From positions 434,001-498,000 of the forward strand of contig OZ037870.1 in NCBI GenBank assembly GCA_964035575.1: a stretch of 64,000 nt of DNA, written 5' to 3'. Positions 40,701 to 50,539 of the stretch are shown here, piece by piece. Numbering within the stretch: the stretch's first letter is position 1; every line of letters begins with the position of its first letter. The position numbers were made by a program, and so were the translations under genes. The notes below the pieces were generated by a model. That model was given only the letters and a program-made list of their open reading frames with translations. It did not search any database and had not been told where the DNA came from. The stretch is from Rhynchopus sp. YZ270_cl-10. Its lineage: Eukaryota; Euglenozoa; Diplonemea; Diplonemida; Diplonemidae.

Positions 40701-42620
40701 GCTGTACACATCCAGCAGTACCTGCAGCGAGGCATACCAGTTTGCGTTGGCTGTGGCCATGATGTCAAGCCCATGGGCAAAGGCAGACATGTTCGAGACA
40801 ATCGCACCCTGGTTCATCGTATCAGACTCAGGGAACCTCCCTGAACGTGCCGCCAGGATCAACGACTCCAACTGCCGCTCCGGTGGAGCTGCAGCAAGGG
40901 GGAAGAGCGGCAGGAGAAAGACCTGGCCCTTCAGCTTCTGCACAGCAATATCCCGAAGGAACTGCACCTTCATAATGACGAGCGCAGTCTGGCTTGGGGA
41001 AAATGCAATGGATGCGGCCTTGGCGGGGGAGAGATCGCAGATCTTAATCCCCTTCGAGACGGGAGGGTGCGAAGGGGGGAGACGCAGCATGAGCGAGCGC
41101 TCGTCATCGCTGTCGGGGTCCACTGCGTGCAAGTAGATGGCACCGTCGTAGGACGTCGTTGCAACCCATTTCACAGACACAGCAATCGAGCTGATAGGGT
41201 TCATGTGCAGCGTTTCCCGCTTGACCTGCGGCTGGACAACACCCGACTGCGTCACACTCAGTTGGATGAGGCTCGTCATCTGTGACCTGAAAATCATTAA
41301 CCGTTCCCCCTGATTTTGCAGCAACCCCAAAACAATCGGAAGCTGCACAGGAATCGACTGCACTGGGGGCAAGTCGGCAAAGGGGCTCAACGAAGAGGAC
41401 TCAATGTTGAAGCCCCACACCTTGACCCCACCGTGCGATGTCAGGGAGATCATATGGTCCCACTTCGACCATATCGACAGCACCCAGTCCAGCGCAACGA
41501 TGGCGAGTGGCTGCGACGCCTTGTTCTCGATCTGCTGCACAACACTATAATCAGACGACGACGACACGTGCAGCAGACGAATCACACCATCCAAAAACCC
41601 AGTAGCAAGCACCCCGAGCCCGTTGTCCCCTCCGACCAGGGCACGCTGTCGCCACACGGCACAGGTCACGTGCTTCTGCGGGAGCGGAAAGTAGCACACA
41701 CTCTTCTCCGTCACAATACATTCACGCTTCCGTACCACAGACACACACCCCAGACGCCCGTCAAGCGTCACCACTGCCAACGGGTGCAGTGGCCGCACTC
41801 CCACTGTCTGTAGGGTGGGCCCCCATAGGACTGATGTCACGGTGTCGGAGGGGGAGTTGTACATTTGCTTGAACATATACGACTCGCTGGACATTCCTTC
41901 GTTGTTGTCGCAGGACACAGCGACGTGCACGAAGGGTGCGGCGGGCTCACCTAGCGGGTCTGTGAGTGCATCGCAGAACCAGAGCACGTCACCACGCTCC
42001 TGTGCACCCACGAGGGCAAGGAGGCCGTCGCTGGAGTACGCCATGTGGTGGTGCGGCTTTGCAACCATATTCGCACGCTGCGAGACTGGCACTGTGATGA
42101 AACGTGTCCCTGCGACAAGGTTCTCTGGGAGACAGCCCAGGTCATCCTCCTCCTCTGGCGTCTCCGGATCGCCCTTTGGCTGTGCTTCTTGCTTCAACTT
42201 TTGCGTTTCTTTATTTTGTGTTTCTCGTTTCTGCTGTGGTTCTTGCTTTTGCTGCTGCTGTCCCCGGGTAGCGGCGGTAGCAGTAGTGGCAGTGATGTTC
42301 TCTGCTGCCTCAGGCTTGGCCTTTGGTTCGGAGGGTGGCGGGGGTTGTGTCGCGGGAGTGATGATCGTGTCTTTGACTGCAGGCTCATCCTTTGGTGCAG
42401 GGCGCGGTGGTGGCGGGGCAGTGGTGGTGGTGGTAGTGGTGGTGGTGGTGGTGGTAGTGTCCTCTGCCTCAGGCGGAATGGTGCGTGCGACCTTTCGTTG
42501 AGGCTGACCCTCAGCAGTGTCGGTAGTGTTGTCAGCGTTTGCTACATGGTCAGCTTCAGTCGTCCCCACCGCGGTGGTGTTGGGTTGTGTCTCCTCGTGC
42601 GTCCGTTTGCTGCCCGGCAT
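37763..42620 (-). CDS. TFIIIC90-like subunit (WD40 propeller plus TFIIIC zinc finger)
   Basis: Five exons, 42620-40515, 40171-40031, 39806-39741, 38629-38492 and 38257-37763, all phase 0, give 981 residues. Residues 1-165 are low-complexity (13 threonines at about 55-67, Pro/Gln/Lys runs). About 165-700 is a divergent WD40 propeller (HMAYSSDGLLALVG, then VTSVLWGP...PLAVVTLDGRLGCV) as in the TFIIIC delta/GTF3C4 N-terminus. The C-terminus has CQLC at 872-875, then KCSADHMTQLCPLTLL and CMAC, the order of the TFIIIC zinc finger, plus a further CTMC. TFIIIC binds the A and B boxes of tRNA genes and recruits TFIIIB. The small middle exons were chosen by frame and splice sites and are less certain. 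Mediator MED16 is the main alternative. Confidence 0.75.
38814..39698. mobile_element. TIR element with TA target duplication, in intron 3 of the TFIIIC90-like gene
   Basis: The ends are AAGGGGGAGTGGACC followed by TATTATACC, perfectly inverted, with TA on both sides (38812-38813, 39699-39700). The left tip repeats GGTGGACCTATTATACCGG. The interior holds GTGGCAGCCACG palindromes (38960-39085), a family C repeat (39242-39342) and a TATAGTGATGG/TATAGTGGTGG run. No transposase. Confidence 0.8.
39242..39342 (+). repeat. Family C dispersed repeat
   Basis: Matches 1270-1374 (CCCTCTCGTG, CAGTGTACCTTGGTAC, GGTGGACCC, CATCCATTT). It is followed by the CTACTCCCGCTACC piece also found at 25759. Confidence 0.65.
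39870..39904 (-). repeat. Family A hairpin repeat, intron 2 of the TFIIIC90-like gene
   Basis: Plus strand AAGATGAACCCCAGC, CTCTAGT, GCATAGTCACCTT. The outer seven pairs are kept and the inner stem is weaker. Confidence 0.5.
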
Positions 42621-43515
42621 CGCGCATGTACACCTTCAAATTAGAAGAAAAACTTTGCTAACCTTTGTGAAACATTGTGTTTTCTCCTGAAATGGGGGAA
42701 AAGGTGGTAAATTTAAAGGGAAAATCCCTTCGGGAATGCACCAGGCTGTTGTGCAGGGAGAAAATGAAAAAGAGAAGAGGGGGGGGGAAACTGCATTTTT
42801 TTTCTTCCCAAAAGAAAAAAAAAGGTACACGTTTTTTCCATATATATTTTTTTTTGCCGCCCTGTGTTCCCCCGCTTTTTTTCTGATCTTAGTGATCTCA
42901 AAAAAATGTATAAAAAAAAAAAAAGTGGGTGATTTGTCACTCACAACTTGAAGTTTTTTGGGTACCCGAAAGGGGTGTGTGGGTGGGTGGAGGTTGGTAG
43001 GTTGAGGTAAGTATTTCTAGGTGTGGCATACATTCGCCTATCCTTTGGGTTAAATGCTGGAACATCGGCCAAAAAGATGGGCGTGTGTGTAGATTGCACC
43101 TGAAGATACAACATCCCATGCAGCAGCTCGTCCAAGAGCGCAAAACTTTGGCGGGGGGGAATGTAAAAAATCAATCAAATAAATAAGGGTCATATTACCC
43201 AAACAATACACACGTTCGTTGCATTTTTTTTTCTTCATTTGTCTTTTAATTTTTTTTTTGCAAAAAAAAACACTCCTCAGCAGAACTACCCTAACGCTTT
43301 CCACTGTGGCAACAATACGGGTCCTGAGACATTTGTATAATTTTTTATTATTATTTGCTTTGTTTTGTTCCAGACATCGGGGTGAGGGGGGGTGAAGAAC
43401 TTCGATATGATGTTTGAAATACACTCCTTTTTTTTTAGCTAGGGACGTTGGGGGGCAGGAAAGCCCTCCAACCCCAATATAAAATAAAAATAAAATAAAA
43501 ACGCTTAGATTACGC
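42621..43515. other. Spacer between fumarylacetoacetase and the TFIIIC90-like gene
   Basis: A CTTTTCCCCCATTTCAG acceptor-like site lies about 65-80 bases before the TFIIIC90-like start. A 78-codon minus-strand frame (43174-42941, containing FALLDELLHGMLYLQ) looks mildly coding-like but has no family match and no supported start context. It may be an unrecognised small gene or chance. Confidence 0.4.
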
Positions 43516-45554
43516 TCACAGGACGGGTGCGGGCAGAACGGTTCCCTCGCAGTCTCCGAATCCAATGCAGAATCCGTCTCCCTGTTAAATTATTGAAAGT
43601 ACACGATAATATAGGTTTGAGTTAAAAATGATAGTTGATGATGCAGGCACCTCCGACTGACCGACGTACGATGTCATCCATCCGGATGAAAGCATGACTA
43701 CTGCAGCAACAACAGAAGATGTAAATATATAAATTTATAAGACTGTGCTTCATCTGTAAAACCAGATCCAGCGTGTATTGTGTTCAGGAGTGTCCAAGGT
43801 TTCGTATCAATCACTCTTCAAAGAAAAGCGTCAAACTCGACTGTAAACGTTGTTTTTTGTTTTGTTCATCCTTACGTGTGGTAGAGGTGGCAGCAGAACG
43901 GAAAGCATTTTCGCTGTGACATCAGATAGGACACGTTAGTCTCATTGCAGGAAGGTGTTGCCCTCCTGCATCGATCCAATGAGATTCCAAATAGTGTTTA
44001 GTTTGAATCATCATGAAGACAGTGACGATATGGACAACGGAACCCCCATGGCCTTCCCAAATATGTGTTCTCCTCTCTCCCCACCCTTACGTACACTGAA
44101 GGCATGTCCGCCAGCGTGCATAGCGAGGATGGGTGTAGTGTGCAAGGTAAATAGATACAATGGAAATGATGCGCGAAATGCAAGTAACAGAAAATGAAAA
44201 TAATAGTTGAGATGCAAATAATTGAAAGAAACCGCTATATCGGAATGTGCCCTCCGCAGGACACAAAACCTGGTCAGAGGAACCTCAGTCTCAAATACTA
44301 CTGATGTTGTGCAGATAATCACTTCACTTGGGTGTAGTTTGCTTTACATACCTTGCAGACTCCGTTCATCATCACGGAGTCTCCGTTGGCGAAGAACTTA
44401 CGCTCCTTGCCGGAGTCCAGCTTCACGGGGTTGGCACCACGCCATGTGAGCTCGAGCATGGATCCGTAGGATCCCTTGGTCGGCCCGCTGATGGTTCCAG
44501 ATGCGAACAGATCACCCGGGCGCATGTTGCATCCGTTGACGGTGTGGTGCGCAAGCTGCTGGAAGACAGACCAGTACATGTTCTTGAAGTTGGTTTCGCA
44601 GATGGTGCTGTACGCGGCATCGTCGGAGGGCTTGACGGACGCGGACAGGTTGATGTCGAAGGCACCCTTGAAGTTCTGCTTCAGGTACGGCAGCACGTCG
44701 GGAAGGTCTTCGCCTGCTCCAGGGCCCTGCACGGGGCCTTCGCAGCGGAAGGGCTCAAGGGCGTCGAGGGTGATGATCCAGGGGGAGATGGTGGATGCGA
44801 AGGACTTTGCAAGGAAGGGTCCAAGGGGCACGTACTCCCACTTCTGGATGTCACGTGCGGACCAGTCGTTGAAGAGCGAGAGTCCGAAGACAACCTCCTG
44901 TGTCTTGTCAATGCTCACGGGCTCGCCAAGGGCGTTCTCGGTACCCACCCACGCTCCGACCTCAACCTCCATGTCGAGAAGCTTGCAGGGTCCGAAGACC
45001 GGCGGCTCGTTGTCGTTGGGACGGGTCTGCCCGTTCGGGCGTGTCACCGGGGTGCCGGAGACGACAATGCTGCTGGAGCGGCCGTGGTATCCAACGGGGA
45101 GGTGGAGCCAGTTGGGGAGGAGCGGCTCACCGTTGGGGCGGAACAGCTTGCCGACGTTGGTCGCATGCTCGCGGGAGGAGTAGAAGTCTGTGTAGTCACC
45201 CACCTCGGCGGGCATGATCATCTGCACGCTGCCGACCTTCTTCAGCACCTTCGCCTTCAGGCCCTCGTTACCCTGGAGCTGCTGGTTGTCCTTCGAGAAG
45301 AGCTTCTGGATCACCTCTCTCACGTGGCGCCAGTTCGGGCGGCCAAGTCCCATGAACTTGTTCAGGGTGTTGGTCTGGAGTGCTGCGGAGCACTCAGCGT
45401 TGAAGACATCGGCCTTGGCAAGCTCGTTCAGGTCCACAACGTAGTCACCCACTCTGGTGCAGCAGTGCGACACACCGGTCGACACTGCGAACACACCGAA
45501 CGGGATGTTCTGGATGGGGAAGTGGTTGTCCGCGCTGTACGTAACCCAAGACAT
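43516..45554 (-). CDS. FAH: Fumarylacetoacetase
   Basis: Two exons, 45554-44352 and 43581-43516, phase 0 (donor AAG|GTATGT), give 422 residues (human FAH 419). The enzyme hydrolyses fumarylacetoacetate to fumarate and acetoacetate, the last step of tyrosine breakdown. Metal and active-site residues are present: D123 and H130 in VGDYTDFYSSREHATNVG, the glutamates of LLDMEVEVGAWVG, FNDWSARDIQKWEY, and RPGDLFASGTISGP. The terminal exon adds only 21 residues (GDGFCIGFGDCEGTVLPAP then VL), which match the conserved FAH C-terminus; reading through the donor would lose it. The 770-base intron has a repeat piece shared with the TRM61 intron. A long TCCTCCCTTCTCC-type tract ending TTTTCTAAG lies about 80 bases upstream. 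Confidence 0.95.
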
Positions 45555-45637
45555 AATAAGTTTTGTGTGTGTTGTGTGTGATGCTGTCGGATTGGATAGG
45601 GAAGTGTTGTCTATGTCTTATCATGAGAGGAAGGGGG

Positions 45638-45675
45638 CTTAGAAAAGAGTGAGGAGAGAGGAGAAGGGAGGACAA
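45638..45675 (-). promoter_or_regulatory. Pyrimidine tract with AG, candidate trans-splice acceptor of FAH
   Basis: The minus strand is nearly pure pyrimidine for about 35 bases, ending TTTTCTAAG, about 80-120 bases before the FAH start. It is the clearest example in the window. Its function is inferred. Confidence 0.45.
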
Positions 45676-45943
45676 CAAGAGCACCGTTGGATGTGCCTGA
45701 ATGGATTCGCCAAAGCCCATTCAGTACGTAAAGTTATGGTTATTATTTCCCGAAGCAAAGTGCTACGATATGCTTATTGCATGATGGTGTGTGGCCCCAG
45801 ACCCCCTGAAACTGGCACGTCCTTTCCCAGTTTCTGGATCAATTATTTGAAGAAAAAAAGTGTGCCCCGAAATACGTAAAAAATGTGTCCCAGGTGGTCG
45901 CGTTGCAAACAAACCCGCCCTACCAGGGTCCACTGTCACTCGA

Positions 45944-47297
45944 CTACTTTGAAACCAGCGATGCAGGAATTACATTGGAAAAATGTATGTCTTCTGGATT
46001 AACAGTAATGAGCGGCGTATCGGGGATGCGATGTCCACCTGGCAAGAGACGGGCTATATCCCGTGCACGCTTATGGTCGATGTTGGAGTGGTATGTCACT
46101 GTACCACATATCACCAACACACACCCAAGAACAAAATACACGTCTGGCTTAAAACCCCAAAATGCCGCAGCATATGCACCAGATATCACCATTGCAACTC
46201 CCGTCGCAAAACCCTTCATAATGTTATCTGCGTACTTCACAACAATCGCCACCAATATCCCCCCACAGGCATGGTTTAATATGAGCAACACCACGTAGAA
46301 ATCCCATCCCTGCACTGGGTCGAAATGAACGAACGGTACAGCTCCATGCTCGCGGAAAATCAACACTCCAAACGAAAGAATAATCGAAGGAAAGCCAATT
46401 TGGATGTTTCGCACTGCGACAGATGGTGCAGTGCCCTATAGAAATGAGAGAAATGAGGTAGGGTGGCATAATGAATAAATTTAACTAACAAACTTATTGG
46501 TGGCCAAGTCTTGTGGTGTTCATAGCCAACAGCACAACCAGAGGCCAGCGTTCCCCACCCTCCAACAAGAAAAAGAGTGCCAATACCTTTAGAATCTTCT
46601 CAAAGTAGACACCCGCAAAAGAGGAGCTTGTTCCAGAGACTAGACACGCCGCAACCCCAAGGAGGTTGTTGGGGACATCACTATGCTGGGTCCGCCCCGA
46701 TCCTGCAACACAGATACCAAACACAAGCAGTATAATGGACATCCACTGAATACACGACAAGTACTTGTGCAAAAACCAAACCGAGAAGATAGCAGCGAGG
46801 AACAACTTCACCTGCGAAAGAACTTGGAAAGTCGTAGCATCTAAGTTCGCAAGTGATACAAATATCAAATAATTCTGTAGGGTAAACAGAGCAGCAGGCA
46901 CACAAAGTTTACCCGTCTCTTCTGACAAAAGCAAGGCGGGGATTCGTTCTAATATGTTCGCTCTCGGATCTGCAGCCTTGAGTTCCTTTATGGTTGCAAA
47001 CATGCAGAATACCATCTTCACAATCTCTACAGTAAAGACGAGCACTCCTGTGTTCACCTTGCTTGCACGGTGAGCTGCAGCCCATCGGGTCATAAGCACT
47101 AAGCTGCTGTTCTGCATCACCAATGCCACAAGACTGAGCATTCCAAGATTTACCGTGCATCCCCTAACAGAAACCTTCGTTGACATTATCTGTCTTTCGC
47201 AGACGGCAAAGTTTTCGAATTCTTCTCCACTTGGCATTCTCTCCATCGGAGCGATCTTCGGCGTACGTGTGACAGCTCCATCACCACATATCGTCAT
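45944..47297 (-). CDS. Nucleotide-sugar transporter, SLC35A/UDP-galactose-transporter family
   Basis: Two exons, 47297-46587 and 46435-45944, phase 0 (donor AAAG|GTATTG, acceptor CTATAG|GGCA), give 400 residues. About ten hydrophobic segments run from residue 50 to 355. Family hallmarks are ATTFQVLSQVKLFLAAIFSV followed by WFLHKYLSCIQWMSIILLVFG, FAGVYFEKILK|GTAPSVAVRNIQIG across the splice, and GGILVAIVVKYADNIMKGFA. Such proteins exchange a nucleotide sugar for the nucleoside monophosphate across the Golgi membrane; the substrate cannot be fixed from sequence. The first 45 residues are polar, and an internal methionine (about 38, MSTKVSV) could be the true start. It is the last minus-strand gene before the satellite region. 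Confidence 0.9.
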
Positions 47298-47559
47298 TGT
47301 TCATCGGGAAAAGCCAAATAACTTTCCAGGCACAAAGACACTGTATAAAGGTGCCTTGTGTAGTGTTTCCTGTACTAGAGGTATCTGATTGTGTATCTGA
47401 GGGTGAGGAGGTAAGTCGGGGACGGGGATAAGTGGGTGAAGGAAGTAACAATTTGAGAGCCATGTATGGGTGCCAGGGGGTGCACGCGTGCCCCCGTTTA
47501 ACCACCCAAAAACGTCAACAAATAAACATGTAGGTGGGGTTCCGAAGCGACCACGTCGG

Positions 47560-47860
47560 GGCACAAAACTACACCACTTCGATGTCGCTCGTACCTCCAT
47601 GGGAAGGTCAGGGTTTCCCTCAGGGCTTGCCGGGAGGGAAGCACTAGCTACTTGTAACCCTCCAGAGGTCTCAATGGATTCCCGCGAGACTTGGCGGGAA
47701 TCCTTTGAGAGCTTCAAAAAGTCGCACGAGAGAAAGTGCATTTTGGTGGCGGAAACCAGCCAATAACTTTGTAACCCTCGCTGCGGCTTTCCATACCCTC
47801 CCACGAAGATTATTGGCTCCCTTGAAGCTTCAAGGTCTCCCTTGAATTTTTTTTGCCTCC
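47560..47860. repeat. Macro-repeat spacer, copy without a 14-bp array
   Basis: The order is the same as beside the two big arrays: GGCACAAA-CTACA, a GGGAAGGTCAGGG block, CGGGAGGGAAG, AGCTA, then TTGTAACCCTCCAGAGGTCTC with no 14-bp units between. This is the empty or contracted state of the unit. Confidence 0.75.
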
Positions 47861-48132
47861 CTTCAAAAGTGGCGGCTTTTTGGTCGCGGAAAGCGTCACG
47901 AATGTTTTTAAAACGGCGCACAACCGTGTTCAAAAGGCTCACTCCGAGTATTTATGCACGTACGGACACCCTGGGGGTGCCATCATGAACCCCCCCCCAA
48001 CCCATACTTCCTTGCCTGTTCCCTAGTGTTTACACGTTAAAAAAACACATAGTAGGGGATACGCGGCTGGGTACGGAAAGCCGCCTGTTCGGGTCACAAA
48101 GCTACATCCCGCCCTCCCGCTCCACTCCGGAC

Positions 48133-48488
48133 AAGGCTACCAACGGGACCCCAACACCCCGGGGGTCGCAGGGGTCCGGGACCCCCAGAAAAAGTCAAAA
48201 AAAAAAGTTTTTTTTTTGTGACCCTGCGTGAAATTTTTTTTTTTTTTTTTCCTTAGGGATTTTTCCGGGTACTTAGCGAAATTTTCGCCACCAAAAGCTG
48301 GCCCCTTACACGGTCCCTGTGGCCTCGGGACCAGTTCAGTACACAAGGTATGACCAAAATAGCCGTATTTTGGCTGACAATTTGACTTGAAAATTTTTTT
48401 CATAATTTGCCCAATCTGAGGTTTTCATTGGATTCTTTGGTCCATTTTATGAGGTACCACGGCAAATTTTGGGCGAATTTTGGCCTTG
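48133..48488. mobile_element. Insertion in the macro-repeat spacer, 8-bp target duplication
   Basis: CTCCGGAC flanks it at 48125-48132 and 48489-48496, and the flanking sequence joins cleanly across it. About 140 bases (48343-48486) are an inverted copy of 55365-55503. Another 85 bases (about 48250-48340) are an inverted relative of the 241-bp satellite monomer (CTTAGGGATTTTTCC...GGCCTCGGGAC). It is thus a piece of the same TIR-element family. Confidence 0.7.
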
Positions 48489-48573
48489 CTCCGGACTCCT
48501 TTGGGGAGGTCAGCGCTGCCCTTACCTCCAGCAATGTTCACACGTGCTTTGTCGGGAGGGCGGGAAACAATCA

Positions 48574-50101
48574 TTTCAACGCGCCGTTTTCAACGCGTCG
48601 TTATCAACGCGCCGTTATCAACGCGTCGTTTTCAACGCGCCGTTTTCAACGCGCCGTTATCAACGCGTCGTTTTCAACGCGTCGTTTTCAACACGTCGTT
48701 ATCAACGCGTCGTTATCAACGCGCCGTTATCAACGCGTTGTTTTCAACGCGCCGTTTTCAACGCGTCGTTTTCAACGCGTCGTTATCAACGCGACGTTTT
48801 CAACGCGTCGTTTTCAACGCGCCGTTATCAACGCGTCGTTATCAACGCGTCGTTTTCAACGCGTCGTTATCAACGCGTCGTTTTCAACGCGTCGTTATCA
48901 ACGCGTCGTTATCAACGCGTCGTTTTCAACGCGTCGTTATCAACGCGTCGTTATCAACGCGTCGTTATCAACGCGTCGTTATCAACGCGTCGTTTTCAAC
49001 GCGTCGTTATCAACGCGTCGTTTTCAACGCGTCGTTATCAACGCGTCGTTATCAACGCGTCGTTATCAACGCGTCGTTATCAACGCGCCGTTATCAACGC
49101 GTCGATATCAACGCGTCGTTTTCAACGCGTCGTTTTCAACGCGTCGTTTTCAACGCGCCGTTTTCAACGCGTCGTTTTCAACGCGTCGTTTTCAACGCGC
49201 CGTTTTCAACGCGTCGTTTTCAACGCGTCGTTTTCAACGCGCCGTTTTCAACGCGTCGTTATCAACGCGTCGTTTTCAACGCGTCGTTTTCAACGCGCCG
49301 TTATCAACGCGTCGTTATCAACGCGTCGTTATCAACGCGCCGTTATCAACGCGCCGTTATCAACGCGTCGTTATCAACGCGCCGTTTTCAACGCGTCGTT
49401 TTCAACGCGTCGTTTTCGACGCGTCGTTTTCAACGCGCCGTTTTCAACGCGTCGTTATCAACGCGCCGTTATCAACGCGTCGTTTTCAACGCGCCGTTTT
49501 CAACGCGCCGTTATCAACGCGTCGTTTTCAACGCGTCGTTTTCAACGCGCCGTTTTCAACGCGTCGTTTTCAACGCGTCGTTATCAACGCGCCGTTATTA
49601 ACGCGTCGTTTTCAACGCGTCGTTTTCACCGCGTCGTTATCAACGCGCCGTTATCAACGCGTCGTTTTCAACGCGTCGTTTTCAACGCGTCGTTTTCAAC
49701 GCGTCGTTTTCAACGCGCCGTTTTCAACGCGTCGTTTTCAACGCGTCGTTATCAACGCGCCGTTATTAACGCGTCGTTTTCAACGCGTCGTTTTCACCGC
49801 GTCGTTATCAACGCGCCGTTATCAACGCGTCGTTATCAACGCGTCGTTTTCAACGCGTCGTTTTCAACGCGTCGTTTTCAACGCGTCGTTTTCAACGCGC
49901 CGTTTTCAACGCGTCGTTTTCAACGCGTCGTTATCAACGCGTCGTTTTCACCGCGTCGTTATCAACGCGCCGTTATCAACGCGTCGTTATCAACGCGTCG
50001 TTTTCAACGCGTCGTTATCAACGCGCCGTTATCAACGCGTCGTTTTCAACGCGTCGTTATCAACGCGCCGTTATTAACGCGTCGTTATCAACGCGTCGTT
50101 T
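48574..50101 (+). repeat. 14-bp satellite array 1, about 109 units
   Basis: The unit AACGCGYCGTTWTC repeats without indels. Almost all variation is at two positions: T/C in GCG(T/C)CG and T/A in GTT(T/A)TC. Long open frames in all three forward frames are a by-product, because the unit has no forward stop and 14 is not a multiple of 3. Rare TTATTAA variants close single frames. Confidence 0.97.
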
Positions 50102-50539
50102 GTAACCCTCCAGAGGTCTCAAGGGATTCCCTTGAGAGCTAAGAGGATTCCCTTGAGAGCACCAAAAATTCCCGCGAGAGAATGTGCGTTTTGGTGACTG
50201 AAACCGGCCAAAAACTTTTTAAAACGGCCCACAACCTGGTTTCTGCGACTCGAAAAGCGTATCCGCATGCTTTTGGGCGTCCGTAGGCCACAAACGATGG
50301 TACCCATGTGGGCCGAAAAACCTACGTGTTTGTACACAAAACACCACAAAAGCGCTTGTTTGCAGGCAGTTCGGGTCGAAAACGACCTCTTCGGGTCACA
50401 AAGCTACATCCCTCCCTCCCTTGGCCCTCGGGCTGCCCTTTCGGGAGGTCAGGGCGCCCTCGGGCCTTCGGCCCTCTGGCTGCCCTGACCTCCCTCAAGG
50501 GCGCCCTCGGGCTCTGGCGGGAGGGAGGGAAATAGCTAT
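50102..50539. repeat. Macro-repeat spacer between arrays
   Basis: Begins TGTAACCCTCCAGAGGTCTC and ends GGGAGGGAGGGAAATAGCTA. It contains TTTAAAACGGCCCACAACC, the CGGGTCACAAAGCTACATCC block and GGCCCTCGGGC palindromes. Confidence 0.8.

Noticed and set aside
42941-43145. Joining FALLDELLHG... to the exon at 43581-43520 as a separate small gene
   Set aside because: The exon at 43581 matches the conserved C-terminus of fumarylacetoacetase (GDGFCIGFGDCEG) and ends in its own TGA, so it belongs to FAH.
14396-47300. LTR retroelements or Polinton-like elements
   Set aside because: No long direct terminal repeats, capsid, integrase or polymerase motifs were seen. The repeats present are TIR elements, miniature elements and one LINE-like remnant.
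47301-47942. Minus-strand open frame of 213 codons next to the transporter gene
   Set aside because: It lies largely in the macro-repeat spacer that recurs beside the 14-bp arrays and has no family resemblance. Its length is explained by GC-rich repeat sequence.
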